Assembly (NCBI GenBank): GCA_050949865.1
Contig: JBMNGN010000005.1
Coordinates: forward strand, 310,001 to 374,000
From: JBMNGN01 sp050949865
GTDB taxonomy: Bacteria > Bacillota > Syntrophomonadia > Syntrophomonadales > Syntrophomonadaceae
DNA length: 64,000 nt
Direction of reading: 5' to 3'
Shown: piece by piece, positions 1 through 9,056 of the stretch
How positions within the stretch are numbered: the first letter of the stretch is position 1
Layout: each line of letters opens with the position of its first letter
The notes under the pieces: model-generated
Seen by the model: only the letters and a program-made list of their open reading frames with translations
Told to the model about the DNA's origin: nothing
Database searches by the model: none
Made by a program: the position numbers and the translations under genes

Positions 1-747
1 TATGGTTGGCTCGGGGTTCCTAATTACCTCCGGATCATAGATCTTGGAACCAATGGAAAAACTCCATAACCCGCTTGGGTAGGTTGGCACATTAGCCAGG
101 TAAAGCTTAGTTATCGGAAACGACTTTTTTATACCCCCATAAGCTTGCTTAACTATAGCTCCATCAATAAATGGTGATTCACTTTGAACTACCAGCATCC
201 CATCCTCTTTTAACGCTTCATAACAGTCAGCATAAAACCCGGCGGAAAACAACTCAACCGCTGGTCCAACCGGATCAGTTGAATCTACTATTATTACATT
301 GAAGGTGTCTTTATGTTCCTTTATATATTTAATTCCATCATTTATCACTACTTTAGCCTTGGGATGGTCAAAGGAACTGCTAAAACTGGGGAAATAATCT
401 TTAGATGCAATTATTACCCGCTCATCAATTTCTACCAGGGTACATTCCTTAACCAGCGGATGGTTAACTGCCTCCCTAAGTGTACCTCCATCCCCTCCCC
501 CAATAATCAACACCTTGGAAGGACTGGGATGGGAATTAAGAGCTACCTGGCTTAACATTTCATGGTAACCGAACTCATCAGCCTCAGTGGTCATTATTAT
601 GCCGTCTAGAAGCAGCATTTTCCCGAATTGCTCGGTAACAACTACTGCCAGGTGCTGGTACGGGGTCTGCTCAGTCCGGAGGGTATGTAAAACCTTGCAG
701 GTTATACCCAGAGAAGGGGTTTGAAACTCAGTAATCCACAAATCCAA
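1..747 (-). CDS. speE: Spermidine synthase (3' end cut by window edge)
   Basis: Polyamine aminopropyltransferase, which moves the aminopropyl group of decarboxylated S-adenosylmethionine onto putrescine in the cytosol. The reverse strand reads a family-typical protein: an N-terminal segment with LWITEFQTPSLG, then LLLDGIIMTTEADEFGYHEM, the nucleotide-binding VLIIGGGDGGTLREAV, and the catalytic-loop stretch VIIVDSTDPVGPA. The chosen start is TTG at 747, eight bases after an AAGGAGG site (756-762). About 249 codons are present against a usual 270-290, so only the last residues are lost off the window. It lies just downstream of an arginine decarboxylase on the same strand, which fits an arginine-agmatine-putrescine-spermidine route, but a hairpin at 776-810 separates the two. 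Confidence 0.93.
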   Translation of the reverse strand, partial: MDLWITEFQTPSLGITCKVLHTLRTEQTPYQHLAVVVTEQFGKMLLLDGIIMTTEADEFGYHEMLSQVALNSHPSPSKVLIIGGGDGGTLREAVNHPLVKECTLVEIDERVIIASKDYFPSFSSSFDHPKAKVVINDGIKYIKEHKDTFNVIIVDSTDPVGPAVELFSAGFYADCYEALKEDGMLVVQSESPFIDGAIVKQAYGGIKKSFPITKLYLANVPTYPSGLWSFSIGSKIYDPEVIRNPEPTI

Positions 748-775
748 AGCAAAATCCTCCTTATACTTTAACTAA

Positions 776-810
776 AAGGGCAATCCTTGGGTTATCCTTA
801 AATTGCCCTT
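776..810 (-). terminator. Stem-loop terminator after pdaD
   Basis: Perfect 9-bp inverted repeat AAGGGCAAT / ATTGCCCTT with a 17-base loop, followed on the minus strand by TTTTAGTT. It sits between the end of pdaD and the speE ribosome binding site, so it probably attenuates or ends pdaD transcription. Confidence 0.65.
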
Positions 811-815
811 GTTTT

Positions 816-1274
816 CTAATACCAAAGCGGGACAGCGGCAAAAGCACACCCTATCTTTTCCACCCGGTGTTCTGCCGAAGCAGTTTTTACCTCATCTAAT
901 GCCAGGCCTCGTTTGCGAAATGCTTCTTCAACCATTCTGGTTACCTGGGTTTCCGCTTCTTCTTTGCTGCATACTCCGGAATATTCCATAATAACTCCAA
1001 AACTATTATTTTTAACTCCAACTGCAACTGCAGCTGCTATTAATTGACCCGGGCAGGTACTGGTAATTGCTCCATAAGCAATTGGCAGCAATGCCCCGGG
1101 GGGGATATTCAAATCCGGCTCATATTCACAACCAGGTGGTAGTATGCTGCTAACTCTTAACAGGTTTGTATTTCCTACTCTGGCATTTAATAAGGCCCCA
1201 TCAAACGCCGTTAACTCACTTTCTCCTTCTGCTGAGCCAGCGGTGACGAAATATTTTTTCGGCAAAGGTAACAT
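816..1274 (-). CDS. pdaD: Pyruvoyl-dependent arginine decarboxylase
   Basis: Decarboxylates arginine to agmatine, the entry step of polyamine synthesis in many anaerobes and archaea. The 152-residue length matches the family. The self-cleavage region VSSILPPGCEYEP is present; in known homologues cleavage between the two serines makes the pyruvoyl group from the second one. The N-terminus (LPLPKKYFVTAGSAEGESEL) and the PIAYGAITSTCPGQ stretch are also typical. ATG at 1274 follows a GGAGG seven bases upstream. Transcription runs on towards speE, which fits a shared polyamine role. Confidence 0.95.
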   Translation of the reverse strand: MLPLPKKYFVTAGSAEGESELTAFDGALLNARVGNTNLLRVSSILPPGCEYEPDLNIPPGALLPIAYGAITSTCPGQLIAAAVAVGVKNNSFGVIMEYSGVCSKEEAETQVTRMVEEAFRKRGLALDEVKTASAEHRVEKIGCAFAAVPLWY

Positions 1275-1379
1275 GGCAACACCTCCAAGGCTATTTAATA
1301 AGACAACAGATTTATTATATACAAAGGTGTTCTAAATTAAAATATGATTTATAAAACAAAACTAATAGCCAGTTAAAGG

Positions 1380-2276
1380 CTAAGAATCGTCGCTGGAATT
1401 CTTAATAAACTCAATAAATCTTGTAACTGATTTTCTCCTTGATTTTTGTCTAGGGTAGATTATATAAAAAAACCTGTTACCTACTGGATCGGCAATAGGT
1501 ATAGGGTTTATTTTCCTTTCCTGGTTTCTTTCTACAGCAAATCTGGATACAATTGATATCCCCATCCCCGATTCAACCCCGGCCAGTACAGCCTCTGTAC
1601 TGCCAGCCTCCATGTAGATGTTAAGATCATCTTTTTTAATTCCGTTAAGACTAAGCATCTCTTCTACCGCTTTTCGCGTACCTGAGCCCTTTTCTCTGAA
1701 AATCCATCTCTCATTTTGAACCATGTCCATCTTTATGGCAGAATACCCGGCTAATCTGTGTTTTTCCGGCACGATAAAAACCAGTTCATCTTCTAGCCAC
1801 TGAAATCCATCAACCTTTCGGTTATTAATCCATCCTCCAACAACCCCAATATCAATTTCTCTTTCTGCGACCCCGGCAAACACCTTCTCGGTATCTGCAA
1901 TCTCCAGGCTAATGGTAATATTAGGATATCGATCTTTAAACCTCTTTATGATGGGGGGCAGAATATACTGCCCGGGAATGGTGCTTGCCCCTAGATTAAG
2001 GCTTCCCTTACGGCTTTCTGATACTTCTTCCATTGCCTTTTCGGATTTCATAACCGACTTGATAATATCTTTGGCACAGTAATACAAAGTTTCACCGGCT
2101 TCTGTAGTTTTGAGCTTTCGACCAGATCTCTCCAGGAGCAATACCCCATAAATGTCCTCTAAGGCCTGAATCTGTTTAGTCACTGCGGGTTGGGATACCC
2201 CAAATTCCTCAGCCGTTTTTGATAGGTTCTGGGTTTCAACTACTCTGACATAGGTTTTAAAAAGATTTAGATTCAT
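1380..2276 (-). CDS. LysR-family transcriptional regulator
   Basis: A 298-residue LysR-type regulator. Residues 1-60 form the winged helix-turn-helix (LSKTAEEFGVSQPAVTKQIQ) and about 90-295 the periplasmic-binding-protein-like effector domain. It resembles the CysB/YtlI-like branch, but no effector can be read from the sequence. It is transcribed in the same direction as the sufCB pair upstream and could be read through from it, since only about 33 bases separate the two. The target genes are unknown; regulation of the Suf pair or of pdaD-speE is possible but not shown. Confidence 0.9.
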   Translation of the reverse strand: MNLNLFKTYVRVVETQNLSKTAEEFGVSQPAVTKQIQALEDIYGVLLLERSGRKLKTTEAGETLYYCAKDIIKSVMKSEKAMEEVSESRKGSLNLGASTIPGQYILPPIIKRFKDRYPNITISLEIADTEKVFAGVAEREIDIGVVGGWINNRKVDGFQWLEDELVFIVPEKHRLAGYSAIKMDMVQNERWIFREKGSGTRKAVEEMLSLNGIKKDDLNIYMEAGSTEAVLAGVESGMGISIVSRFAVERNQERKINPIPIADPVGNRFFYIIYPRQKSRRKSVTRFIEFIKNSSDDS

Positions 2277-2309
2277 AAGTAATCCACCAACCTAAATATT
2301 GTTAAAAAG

Positions 2310-3233
2310 CTATTTTAAAAAACCATTTAGTATGGTATCCATCGCTTCTTGCTCAGTTAACCCCAGGGACATCAATTTTATCAGCTGTTCGCCTGCTATT
2401 TTGCCAATAGCTGCTTCGTGGGTTAGAACTGCTTCAGAATTCTGGGCTATCAACTCCGGTATGGACTTAATTTTAGCCCTGTCCATAATAATAGAATCAC
2501 ATTCCACATGTCCAAAGCATTCTGTTTCACCCATTATGGACGCTTTAAAAACCTGGGTGGAATTGTCTTTGGCTACTGTTCTTGAAAAAACTTGAGCAGT
2601 CCCTTTATTGCCCTGGATAAATATCTTAATGTCGGATTCAGCATTTTGGTTGTCATGAGTTAATAGCCTTTCAATGATCTTAATATTGGCCCGCCTGTGC
2701 AAATAAACAACCGTTGTTCTATTAGTGTCATCAACCCCCTTAATTTGGTGTAATTCAAGTTCGGCTGCTCCATCATCATGGACTATTATTTCAGTAACTG
2801 GATTTAGTATCCTTTTGCCTTTACCCTGTCCTTCTCCATAATGCTTCTCCTGATATTTCAGATGAGCACCTTTCTCGACTACTATCTTATGAATTCCATC
2901 GTGACGGGAATCAGAGTGACTACTATTATGAATCCCACAACCGGCAATGATAGTAACCCTAGAGCCTTCGCCGATTATGAACGTATTGAAAACCTGGTCC
3001 CGAAACCCTGCCGCCGTCAAAATCACCGGCACATGAATGACTTCATCCACCGTACCCGGCTTAACCTCTACCATGATGCCAGGCTTTTCAGAATCGGCAT
3101 CAATCTTTATATTTGAAGATGATCTTCTAATAATCGCCTGCCCGTCACGCCTTATATTAATAGCCCCGGAAGGAAGCTCCTTAATATCAGCAATTGCATC
3201 GAGCAATTGCCTGTCCAACTGATTAAGCTCCAT
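2310..3233 (-). CDS. sufB: SufB/SufD-family Fe-S scaffold protein (two-gene SUF)
   Basis: Scaffold component of an Fe-S cluster assembly complex that works with the SufC ATPase. About 307 residues from the ATG at 3233. The central beta-helix (about residues 60-230) and the C-terminal helical core with LTHEAAIGKIAGEQL are typical of SufB/SufD. At about 300 residues it is much shorter than SufB of the full SUF system. No sufS, sufU or sufD gene lies nearby, so this is the minimal SufC+SufB arrangement found in archaea and anaerobic bacteria. Its start overlaps the sufC stop by about ten bases, suggesting coupled translation. A start eight codons earlier (MGARYI, 3251) is also open. Confidence 0.88.
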   Translation of the reverse strand: MELNQLDRQLLDAIADIKELPSGAINIRRDGQAIIRRSSSNIKIDADSEKPGIMVEVKPGTVDEVIHVPVILTAAGFRDQVFNTFIIGEGSRVTIIAGCGIHNSSHSDSRHDGIHKIVVEKGAHLKYQEKHYGEGQGKGKRILNPVTEIIVHDDGAAELELHQIKGVDDTNRTTVVYLHRRANIKIIERLLTHDNQNAESDIKIFIQGNKGTAQVFSRTVAKDNSTQVFKASIMGETECFGHVECDSIIMDRAKIKSIPELIAQNSEAVLTHEAAIGKIAGEQLIKLMSLGLTEQEAMDTILNGFLK

Positions 3234-3966
3234 AATATACCTCGCCCCCACATTGTTCCTTCATTTTACATTCCACATCTTCTCTTATTAAAGGCCAGAT
3301 ATTCTCTGGGGTCCCACGGGCCTTTATCATTCCTTCCTCAACTACAATTACTTCGTCGCAGGTTTTTATTACTCTTTCATTATGGGTTATTATTATAGTG
3401 GTAGCTTGACGGTTTTTGTACCGCATGGTGATTATACTGATTAATTTTTGAATAGTCCAAAGATCAACTCCGGCTTCCGGTTCATCAAAAATACTAACCA
3501 CTGCGTCCCTAGCTAATACCTGGGCTATTTCAATCCGCTTCATCTCACCGCCGCTTAATCCCGGGCCTACATCCCTATCAAGATAATCCTCCGGGCATAA
3601 TCCTACATCCCGCAAGCTGCTTCTTAAACTGAGATTGTCGATCCCTGGCCGGGCGATTTTAATTAAATCACTTACACTAAGCCCTTTAAACCGGGGAGGT
3701 TGCTGGAAGGCGTACACTATGCCCCTTCGAGCTCTCTCACTGACATTGAGCCCGCTTATCTCTTCCCCGTTCAGGTAAATATATCCCTGATTTTGTTTAT
3801 ATATGCCCATAATTACCTTGGCTATTGATGTCTTCCCTCCACCATTAGGTCCGGTTATGGCATAGATTTTTCCCCGTTCAAACTTAATGCTGAGGTTACG
3901 AATTATCTCCTTATTGTCGCCATTAACATCATTAACTACCAAACTGATATCTTCAAGAATTAACAT
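3223..3966 (-). CDS. sufC: SufC Fe-S assembly ATPase
   Basis: ABC-type cytosolic ATPase that powers the SufB scaffold. The 247 residues carry Walker A GPNGGGKTS, signature LSGGEMKR, Walker B VSIFDEPEAGVD and the switch histidine in IIITHNERV. The Q-loop region is YAFQQPPRFKGL. It is first in the sufC-sufB pair and overlaps sufB. Its ATG at 3966 follows an AGAGGTGAT ribosome binding site. Confidence 0.92.
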   Translation of the reverse strand: MLILEDISLVVNDVNGDNKEIIRNLSIKFERGKIYAITGPNGGGKTSIAKVIMGIYKQNQGYIYLNGEEISGLNVSERARRGIVYAFQQPPRFKGLSVSDLIKIARPGIDNLSLRSSLRDVGLCPEDYLDRDVGPGLSGGEMKRIEIAQVLARDAVVSIFDEPEAGVDLWTIQKLISIITMRYKNRQATTIIITHNERVIKTCDEVIVVEEGMIKARGTPENIWPLIREDVECKMKEQCGGEVYYGA

Positions 3967-4181
3967 ATTTAAATCACCTCTAACTAGATTATAACCAATA
4001 GCCAGTAATTATTTTATCATAACCAGTTGTTATAAGGAGTAATTTCCTTTATAGTGTAATTTTTATCCATTATTTTTAATTTTTTCTATTTTAAGCAGGG
4101 ATTACTATTTTTGCCCCAGAATAATATGGGGTAAAACCACTGGCTTTTATACCTATCAGTGGAATAAAAAGGGGGATTTAT

Positions 4182-5108
4182 ATGACTGTAGCTGTTATAG
4201 GTGGTACAGGGTTTATTGGTGCAATAGTATGTAAACAATTAGTAGAATCTGGCCAAAAGGTTATCTGCATTGATTATAACCCTTTTATGGACCGGATTAA
4301 ATCAATCAGGGACAAAGTGACCATAATCAATGCCAACATTACCCAATTTGAAGAATTGTTAGAAATCTTTGTGGAAAATAAAATCACTGCCATAATCGAT
4401 TTTGCCTACCTTCTGGATGCAGAAAGTACCCGTAAACCACATCAGGCCTTAAAAGTAAATGTTATGGGCACCAACAATGTGTTTGAAGCTGCCCGATTAG
4501 CTGGTATCAAACGGGTTATATGGTCAAGTTCTGTAGCCATATATGGGCGAAAGGATCCCGGCCTCCCGTTAACCGAAGACGATCCTTGTCAGCCGCTTAC
4601 GATTTACGGGGCCTGCAAACAATTAGGAGAGTTTATGAGCCAGGTTTACAACCAGAAGTATGGTATGGAAGTGGCTGCAATTAGACCATCAGCTGTATTT
4701 GGGCCGGGGCGGATTACCGGGTTGAGTTCCTTCATCAGCGATATAGTTACTCTTCCCGCCTTAGGTTTGGAGGCCGTAATACCTTCCAGTCCCGACAAGA
4801 GATCTACTTTCACCTTTGTTGATGACATGGCGGCTGATTTTGTTTCACTGGCATTAGCCCCTAAATTGGAGCATGCTGTGTACAATGCCCGGGGCTGGGT
4901 TAGATCTTATGGGGATGTAGCTGATACAGTACGAAAGTATATTCCCGATGCCAAGATAACATTCACCGGCTCACCCACTTATTATGCATCATGGCTCGAC
5001 GGGAGCCGTTTGGAAGCTGCAATACAAAGACCACTAAAATACACTTTTGAAGAGGGTATCAGGGAACAAATTAACCGGGTCCGGCAATTTGGGGCTCTCG
5101 GAATATAG
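4182..5108 (+). CDS. NAD-dependent epimerase/dehydratase (extended SDR)
   Basis: A 308-residue extended short-chain dehydrogenase/reductase. The NAD-binding GGTGFIG is at residues 8-14, the catalytic serine region is WSSSVAIYG, and the active-site motif is YGACK (YxxxK). The overall layout matches UDP-glucose 4-epimerase-like enzymes, but the substrate cannot be told from sequence. ATG at 4182 follows an AAAAGGGGGG site. It is the first of three closely spaced genes on this strand, followed by two hydroxyacyl-CoA-dehydrogenase paralogues, so all three probably handle related hydroxylated substrates. Confidence 0.85.
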   Translation: MTVAVIGGTGFIGAIVCKQLVESGQKVICIDYNPFMDRIKSIRDKVTIINANITQFEELLEIFVENKITAIIDFAYLLDAESTRKPHQALKVNVMGTNNVFEAARLAGIKRVIWSSSVAIYGRKDPGLPLTEDDPCQPLTIYGACKQLGEFMSQVYNQKYGMEVAAIRPSAVFGPGRITGLSSFISDIVTLPALGLEAVIPSSPDKRSTFTFVDDMAADFVSLALAPKLEHAVYNARGWVRSYGDVADTVRKYIPDAKITFTGSPTYYASWLDGSRLEAAIQRPLKYTFEEGIREQINRVRQFGALGI

Positions 5109-5143
5109 ACTCTAACTATGTTAAGAAAAGGAGTTGAGGTAGA

Positions 5144-6079
5144 TTGCAAAATGATTGGAATATTACAGTTGTGGGTGCAGGCACCATGGGCCATTCCATT
5201 GCCCAGGTGTTTGCTGTAAACGGTTTCTGTACGACTCTGGTAGACAACAACCCGGAACAATTAAGGAAAGCTGAGCAATCAATAAAAAACAACCTTGATA
5301 CCCTCTTGGAGGCAGGTGAGATTACTGAAGAACAGGCAAATTTGGCACCCAGTTTAATCAAATATTCAGAAGATCTTAACAGTGCCGCGGAATCAAATTA
5401 TATCGTAGAAACAGTATTTGAAAACCCGGAAATAAAACGGGATATTTTCTCCAAACTTGATGCTGTTTCCTCACCAGATGCTATTTTTACCAGTAATACC
5501 TCAGCCATGAATGTTTTTGAAATTGCCGATGTCTCTAACCCGGAAAGGCTGGTAATTGCCCACTGGTTTAACCCCCCTCACCTGATTCCACTGGTTGAAA
5601 TAGTTAAAGGACCACAAACATCGGAAAAAACAGTAGAAACAGTAAAAATGCTTATGGTTCAGTTAGGTAAAAGACCTGCAGTAATTAACCAGTATATCCC
5701 TGGTTTTATTGTCAACCGTATTTCAGCTACTATTGCTCGTGAGGCAGGCTATATAATCGCTCAAGGCTGGGCCACACCCGAAGATATCGATGCGGCAATA
5801 GTCCAGACCTACGGTCCTCGGTTTGCTTTCGAAGGTCCTCTTGAATTGCGCGACTATTTAGGGTGGGATATAAGTACCAAAGTAAGCGCCTTTCTCCTTC
5901 CCCACCTATGCAGCAATTCAGACCCTGTACCTTTAATTGTTGATCTATGTAACAAGGGATGGTATGGAGTCAAAGCCGGCCGAGGATTAAAGGATTACAG
6001 CCAAACCAACATTTCCCAGCTGCAAAAAGAAAGAACCCAAAAAATACTTAAAATGCTCAAGGCCATTAAAGAGCTTTAA
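5144..6079 (+). CDS. 3-hydroxyacyl-CoA dehydrogenase-superfamily protein, copy 1
   Basis: A 311-residue NAD-dependent dehydrogenase. The Rossmann motif is GAGTMGHSIAQVFA (about residues 10-23), the active-site region is IAHWFNPPHLIPLVEIV, and the C-terminal helical domain includes GFIVNRI and YLGWDI. The HWFNPPH form and the single C-terminal domain resemble carnitine dehydrogenase and lambda-crystallin/L-gulonate dehydrogenase relatives as much as true beta-oxidation enzymes. The start is TTG at 5144 after AAGGAG. It is closely paralogous to the next gene, 23 bases downstream. Confidence 0.85.
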   Translation: MQNDWNITVVGAGTMGHSIAQVFAVNGFCTTLVDNNPEQLRKAEQSIKNNLDTLLEAGEITEEQANLAPSLIKYSEDLNSAAESNYIVETVFENPEIKRDIFSKLDAVSSPDAIFTSNTSAMNVFEIADVSNPERLVIAHWFNPPHLIPLVEIVKGPQTSEKTVETVKMLMVQLGKRPAVINQYIPGFIVNRISATIAREAGYIIAQGWATPEDIDAAIVQTYGPRFAFEGPLELRDYLGWDISTKVSAFLLPHLCSNSDPVPLIVDLCNKGWYGVKAGRGLKDYSQTNISQLQKERTQKILKMLKAIKEL

Positions 6080-6102
6080 TAACAACTGAGGGAGGTGAGT
6101 TT

Positions 6103-7044
6103 ATGGATAACAATTTAAATATTATGGTGGTGGGAGCAGGTACCATGGGCCATTCAATTGCTCAGGTTTTTGCCATGCATGGCTTTCCTACCACCTTGGT
6201 TGATCAAAACCGGGATCAGTTAGAGAAAGCAAAAAAGCTTATTACGAGTAATCTGCAAACCCTATATGCGTTTGGAGCCATTTCAGACCAAGGCCTTATT
6301 GAAAAAACCCAAGATTATTTAAATTATACCGATGATCTGGAAGCAGCCGCTCCTCAATCCAATCTGGTGGTTGAAACCATTTATGAAAATGCCGAGGCAA
6401 AACGGGCCTTATTTAGTATTTTAGACCAGGTATGTCCGGCTGACACCATATTGACCAGCAATACCTCAGCATTAAACATTTTTGAAATCGCCCAGGTTTC
6501 ACATCCTGAAAGACTGATTATAGCCCATTGGTGCACACCTCCCCACATAATGCCCCTGGTGGAGATTGTTTTAGGTCCCCAAACTTCAGTTCAAACCCTG
6601 GAGACCGTAAAAAACCTTTTAATATTGGTTGAAAAAAAGCCGGTGGTATTAAACCAATATGCACCGGGGTTCCTATTTAATCGAATTGGGCAGGCCATCT
6701 TCAGAGAAGCAAGCTATATAGTGTCTCAGGGTTGGGCAACCGCAGAAGATGTAGATGAGGCTATAAAATCAACTTATGGTATCCGTTGGCCTTTTGAGGG
6801 ACCTCTTGAAGCCCGTGATTTTATTGGTTGGGATGTCAGTTTAAGGGTTACATCTTTTGTAATACCACATCTCTGCAAAGATACGGAGCCATCAAAACTG
6901 GCAACTGATTTGTGTTCCAAAGGCTTTTTTGGGGTCAAAGCCGGCAGGGGATTGAAAGACTATAGCCATATATCTATCGAAGAGGCTCAGAAGCTAAGAC
7001 AAACAAAAATCCTTAAAATGATGAAGGCTATAAAGGATCTGTAA
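6103..7044 (+). CDS. 3-hydroxyacyl-CoA dehydrogenase-superfamily protein, copy 2
   Basis: A 313-residue paralogue of the preceding gene, aligning end to end (GAGTMGHSIAQVFAMHG, then a C-terminal YSHISIEEAQKL tail). At the active-site turn it reads AHWCTPPHIMPLVEI, so the Asn of the HxxNP motif in copy 1 is replaced by Thr. In the family this Asn helps shape the catalytic site, so activity or substrate may differ. ATG at 6103 follows GGGAGGTGAG. The tandem pair probably arose by duplication and may form a heteromer or work in sequence. Confidence 0.82.
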   Translation: MDNNLNIMVVGAGTMGHSIAQVFAMHGFPTTLVDQNRDQLEKAKKLITSNLQTLYAFGAISDQGLIEKTQDYLNYTDDLEAAAPQSNLVVETIYENAEAKRALFSILDQVCPADTILTSNTSALNIFEIAQVSHPERLIIAHWCTPPHIMPLVEIVLGPQTSVQTLETVKNLLILVEKKPVVLNQYAPGFLFNRIGQAIFREASYIVSQGWATAEDVDEAIKSTYGIRWPFEGPLEARDFIGWDVSLRVTSFVIPHLCKDTEPSKLATDLCSKGFFGVKAGRGLKDYSHISIEEAQKLRQTKILKMMKAIKDL

Positions 7045-7197
7045 CCCGTAACCAGTTGAAGGCTCTCTTTGTTTACATCCCCTGGTTACACTGTATAGAA
7101 TAAGTTGTCACATTATACTGAGGATAACAATATACTATAGTATTTAGTATTTGTGGCCGGTTTAAGCTATTACCGGTCTATCTAGGGTGGGGGATTT

Positions 7198-9051
7198 ATG
7201 AAGAGAGCCTTGATTAGATTAGAGGATATTGCTCCTGGTGGTATATACAGCAGCAAGGAAAATCTGAGAAAACTCAGAATAATTGCTGATTACTTGCAAT
7301 CCGAAGAAATCCCTTATCATGTCTCTATAATACCGAGATATATAGATCCTTTTATAAACTACGATAAATCTATTGCTGACACCAATGATCCGTATATTAG
7401 GTTGTTCAATGAGACCATGCAGTATTTGAATGACCATGGCGGCGGACATTCCCTGGGAATGCACGGATACACCCACCAGTTCCATAAATCAGTAAGCGGG
7501 GAAGGAACAGAGTTTTATCATTCACAGTGCACCAGTAATTGCCCGCCGGATGACTCACAGCTAGCATGTTTTGATAGGAATGCATTCGCCAAATCCTATA
7601 CTTCAACCAGGATGCGTTCGGCTTATAAAGCCTTTGCCAAGGCTAAGCTATATCCCGACTGGGGTTTTTCAACTCCTCATTACATCGCTTCCGCAAATCA
7701 GCGCCATATATTGGAGTCTTGGTCGGGGATTTTTTTCGAGAACGATCCTACGGATTTTAATAAGCGCAGTGTTTCAATTAGGGATTCCGACTCCGCCTTT
7801 TATCGGGGAGTAATTTATGTTCCAACTCCCTTAGATTATGTTTCAGCTGCGGATCCAGAAAAAGATATCAACCGCATATGTCAAGAATTAACTTCGTATA
7901 ATCCATCCGAGATCGCCGCCTTTTTTTATCATCCATTTCTGGAATTCAAATTTATAGAGATTTACCCTTCCAGGGTTACTTACCATAGAAATTCATACTT
8001 AAAACGGCTTGTCCGGTGCTTTAAAGCCCAGGGGTTTAGTTTTGTATCATTGTTAAGCCTGGTTAATTTTGTTCCCTCTTCGCGCCAGACCGGTATCTTC
8101 CCGGGCCAGGAAAATCACTTCTTTAGTGCGGATATAAACGGCGATGGTAAAACCGATCTGGTCATCTGGCAGCCTAAAACAGGGACCTGGTACTTTGGAA
8201 AGTGCAATCTGCTAAACTTCCCTAGCCGCCAGAGTGATGTAAATACTTTCTCCTTTAGCCAGGCCCTAAGTAATTGGGGAGTTGGAGAATACTGGACGCC
8301 GCTTATAGGCGATTTTAACGGTGATGGATTAGATGATGTAGCCATATGGAACTCCCAATATGGGGAATGGCAGGTTGCTTTAAGTAATGGCCAGCGGTTA
8401 GTCCCTCACCAAAGCAAAGGTGATTATACCTGGCTAAGAACCTGGGCTGCCGGTACATCCTGCAGTCCTTTAGTTGGCGATTTCAATGGTGATGGTCTAA
8501 ACGACATTATGGTGTGGAATGCTGGTACAAGAGACTGGCAAGTGGCATTAAGCACGGGAAACGGCTTTGTCCCCGATACCGGCCGGAGCGATTTTTGCTG
8601 GTTGAAGGGATGGCCGGATGATCACCAAGGTTGGAAGCCATTGATCGGTGACTTTGATGGTGATGGAAAAGATGATATAGCAGTCTGGTTGCCGCTAAAG
8701 GGTGAATGGCGGGTTGCCCTAAGCACAGAAAAACATTTTCTACCCATTCCAGGCCCCTGGTTGCAAACATGGGCTGCAGGTTCCGGTTGGAATTGCCTTG
8801 TTGGGGACTTCAATGGCGATGGAAAATCTGATGTCTTAGCTGTCGATGTTGTTAAGGGTGACTGGCAAATTGCCCTCAGTAATGGCAAGGAATTCAAACC
8901 ATATGGAGCCGCCTTTATGCCCTGGGCAGCAGGTACAGATGTTATAGCAATGGTGGGCGATTTCAATGGGGATGGTAGAACCGATATAGCAGCTCGCCAT
9001 CCCTCTCTGAGGGAGGGCACAATTGATATTGGGGTATCTGTTATAACTTAA
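7198..9051 (+). CDS. DUF2334-like deacetylase domain fused to six FG-GAP/VCBS repeats
   Basis: A 617-residue two-part protein. Residues 1-290 resemble a DUF2334/polysaccharide-deacetylase-type barrel (start ALIRLEDIAPGG, HGGGHSLGMHGYTHQ with metal-ligand-like histidines, YHPFLEF). Residues about 305-617 hold six repeats with the calcium-binding core GDFNGDGxxD, each followed by a GEWQVALS-type strand, as in the beta-propeller blades of FG-GAP proteins. These repeats normally occur outside the cell, yet the N-terminus is MKRALIRLEDIAPGG with no hydrophobic signal segment, and the RBS (GGTGGGGGA) fixes this start. The substrate is unknown; a glycan is a reasonable guess. Confidence 0.75.
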   Translation: MKRALIRLEDIAPGGIYSSKENLRKLRIIADYLQSEEIPYHVSIIPRYIDPFINYDKSIADTNDPYIRLFNETMQYLNDHGGGHSLGMHGYTHQFHKSVSGEGTEFYHSQCTSNCPPDDSQLACFDRNAFAKSYTSTRMRSAYKAFAKAKLYPDWGFSTPHYIASANQRHILESWSGIFFENDPTDFNKRSVSIRDSDSAFYRGVIYVPTPLDYVSAADPEKDINRICQELTSYNPSEIAAFFYHPFLEFKFIEIYPSRVTYHRNSYLKRLVRCFKAQGFSFVSLLSLVNFVPSSRQTGIFPGQENHFFSADINGDGKTDLVIWQPKTGTWYFGKCNLLNFPSRQSDVNTFSFSQALSNWGVGEYWTPLIGDFNGDGLDDVAIWNSQYGEWQVALSNGQRLVPHQSKGDYTWLRTWAAGTSCSPLVGDFNGDGLNDIMVWNAGTRDWQVALSTGNGFVPDTGRSDFCWLKGWPDDHQGWKPLIGDFDGDGKDDIAVWLPLKGEWRVALSTEKHFLPIPGPWLQTWAAGSGWNCLVGDFNGDGKSDVLAVDVVKGDWQIALSNGKEFKPYGAAFMPWAAGTDVIAMVGDFNGDGRTDIAARHPSLREGTIDIGVSVIT

Positions 9052-9056
9052 ACCGC

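Noticed and set aside
313..555. An 80-codon frame on the plus strand inside speE
   Set aside because: It lies opposite a well-supported spermidine synthase gene and has no ribosome binding site or family match.
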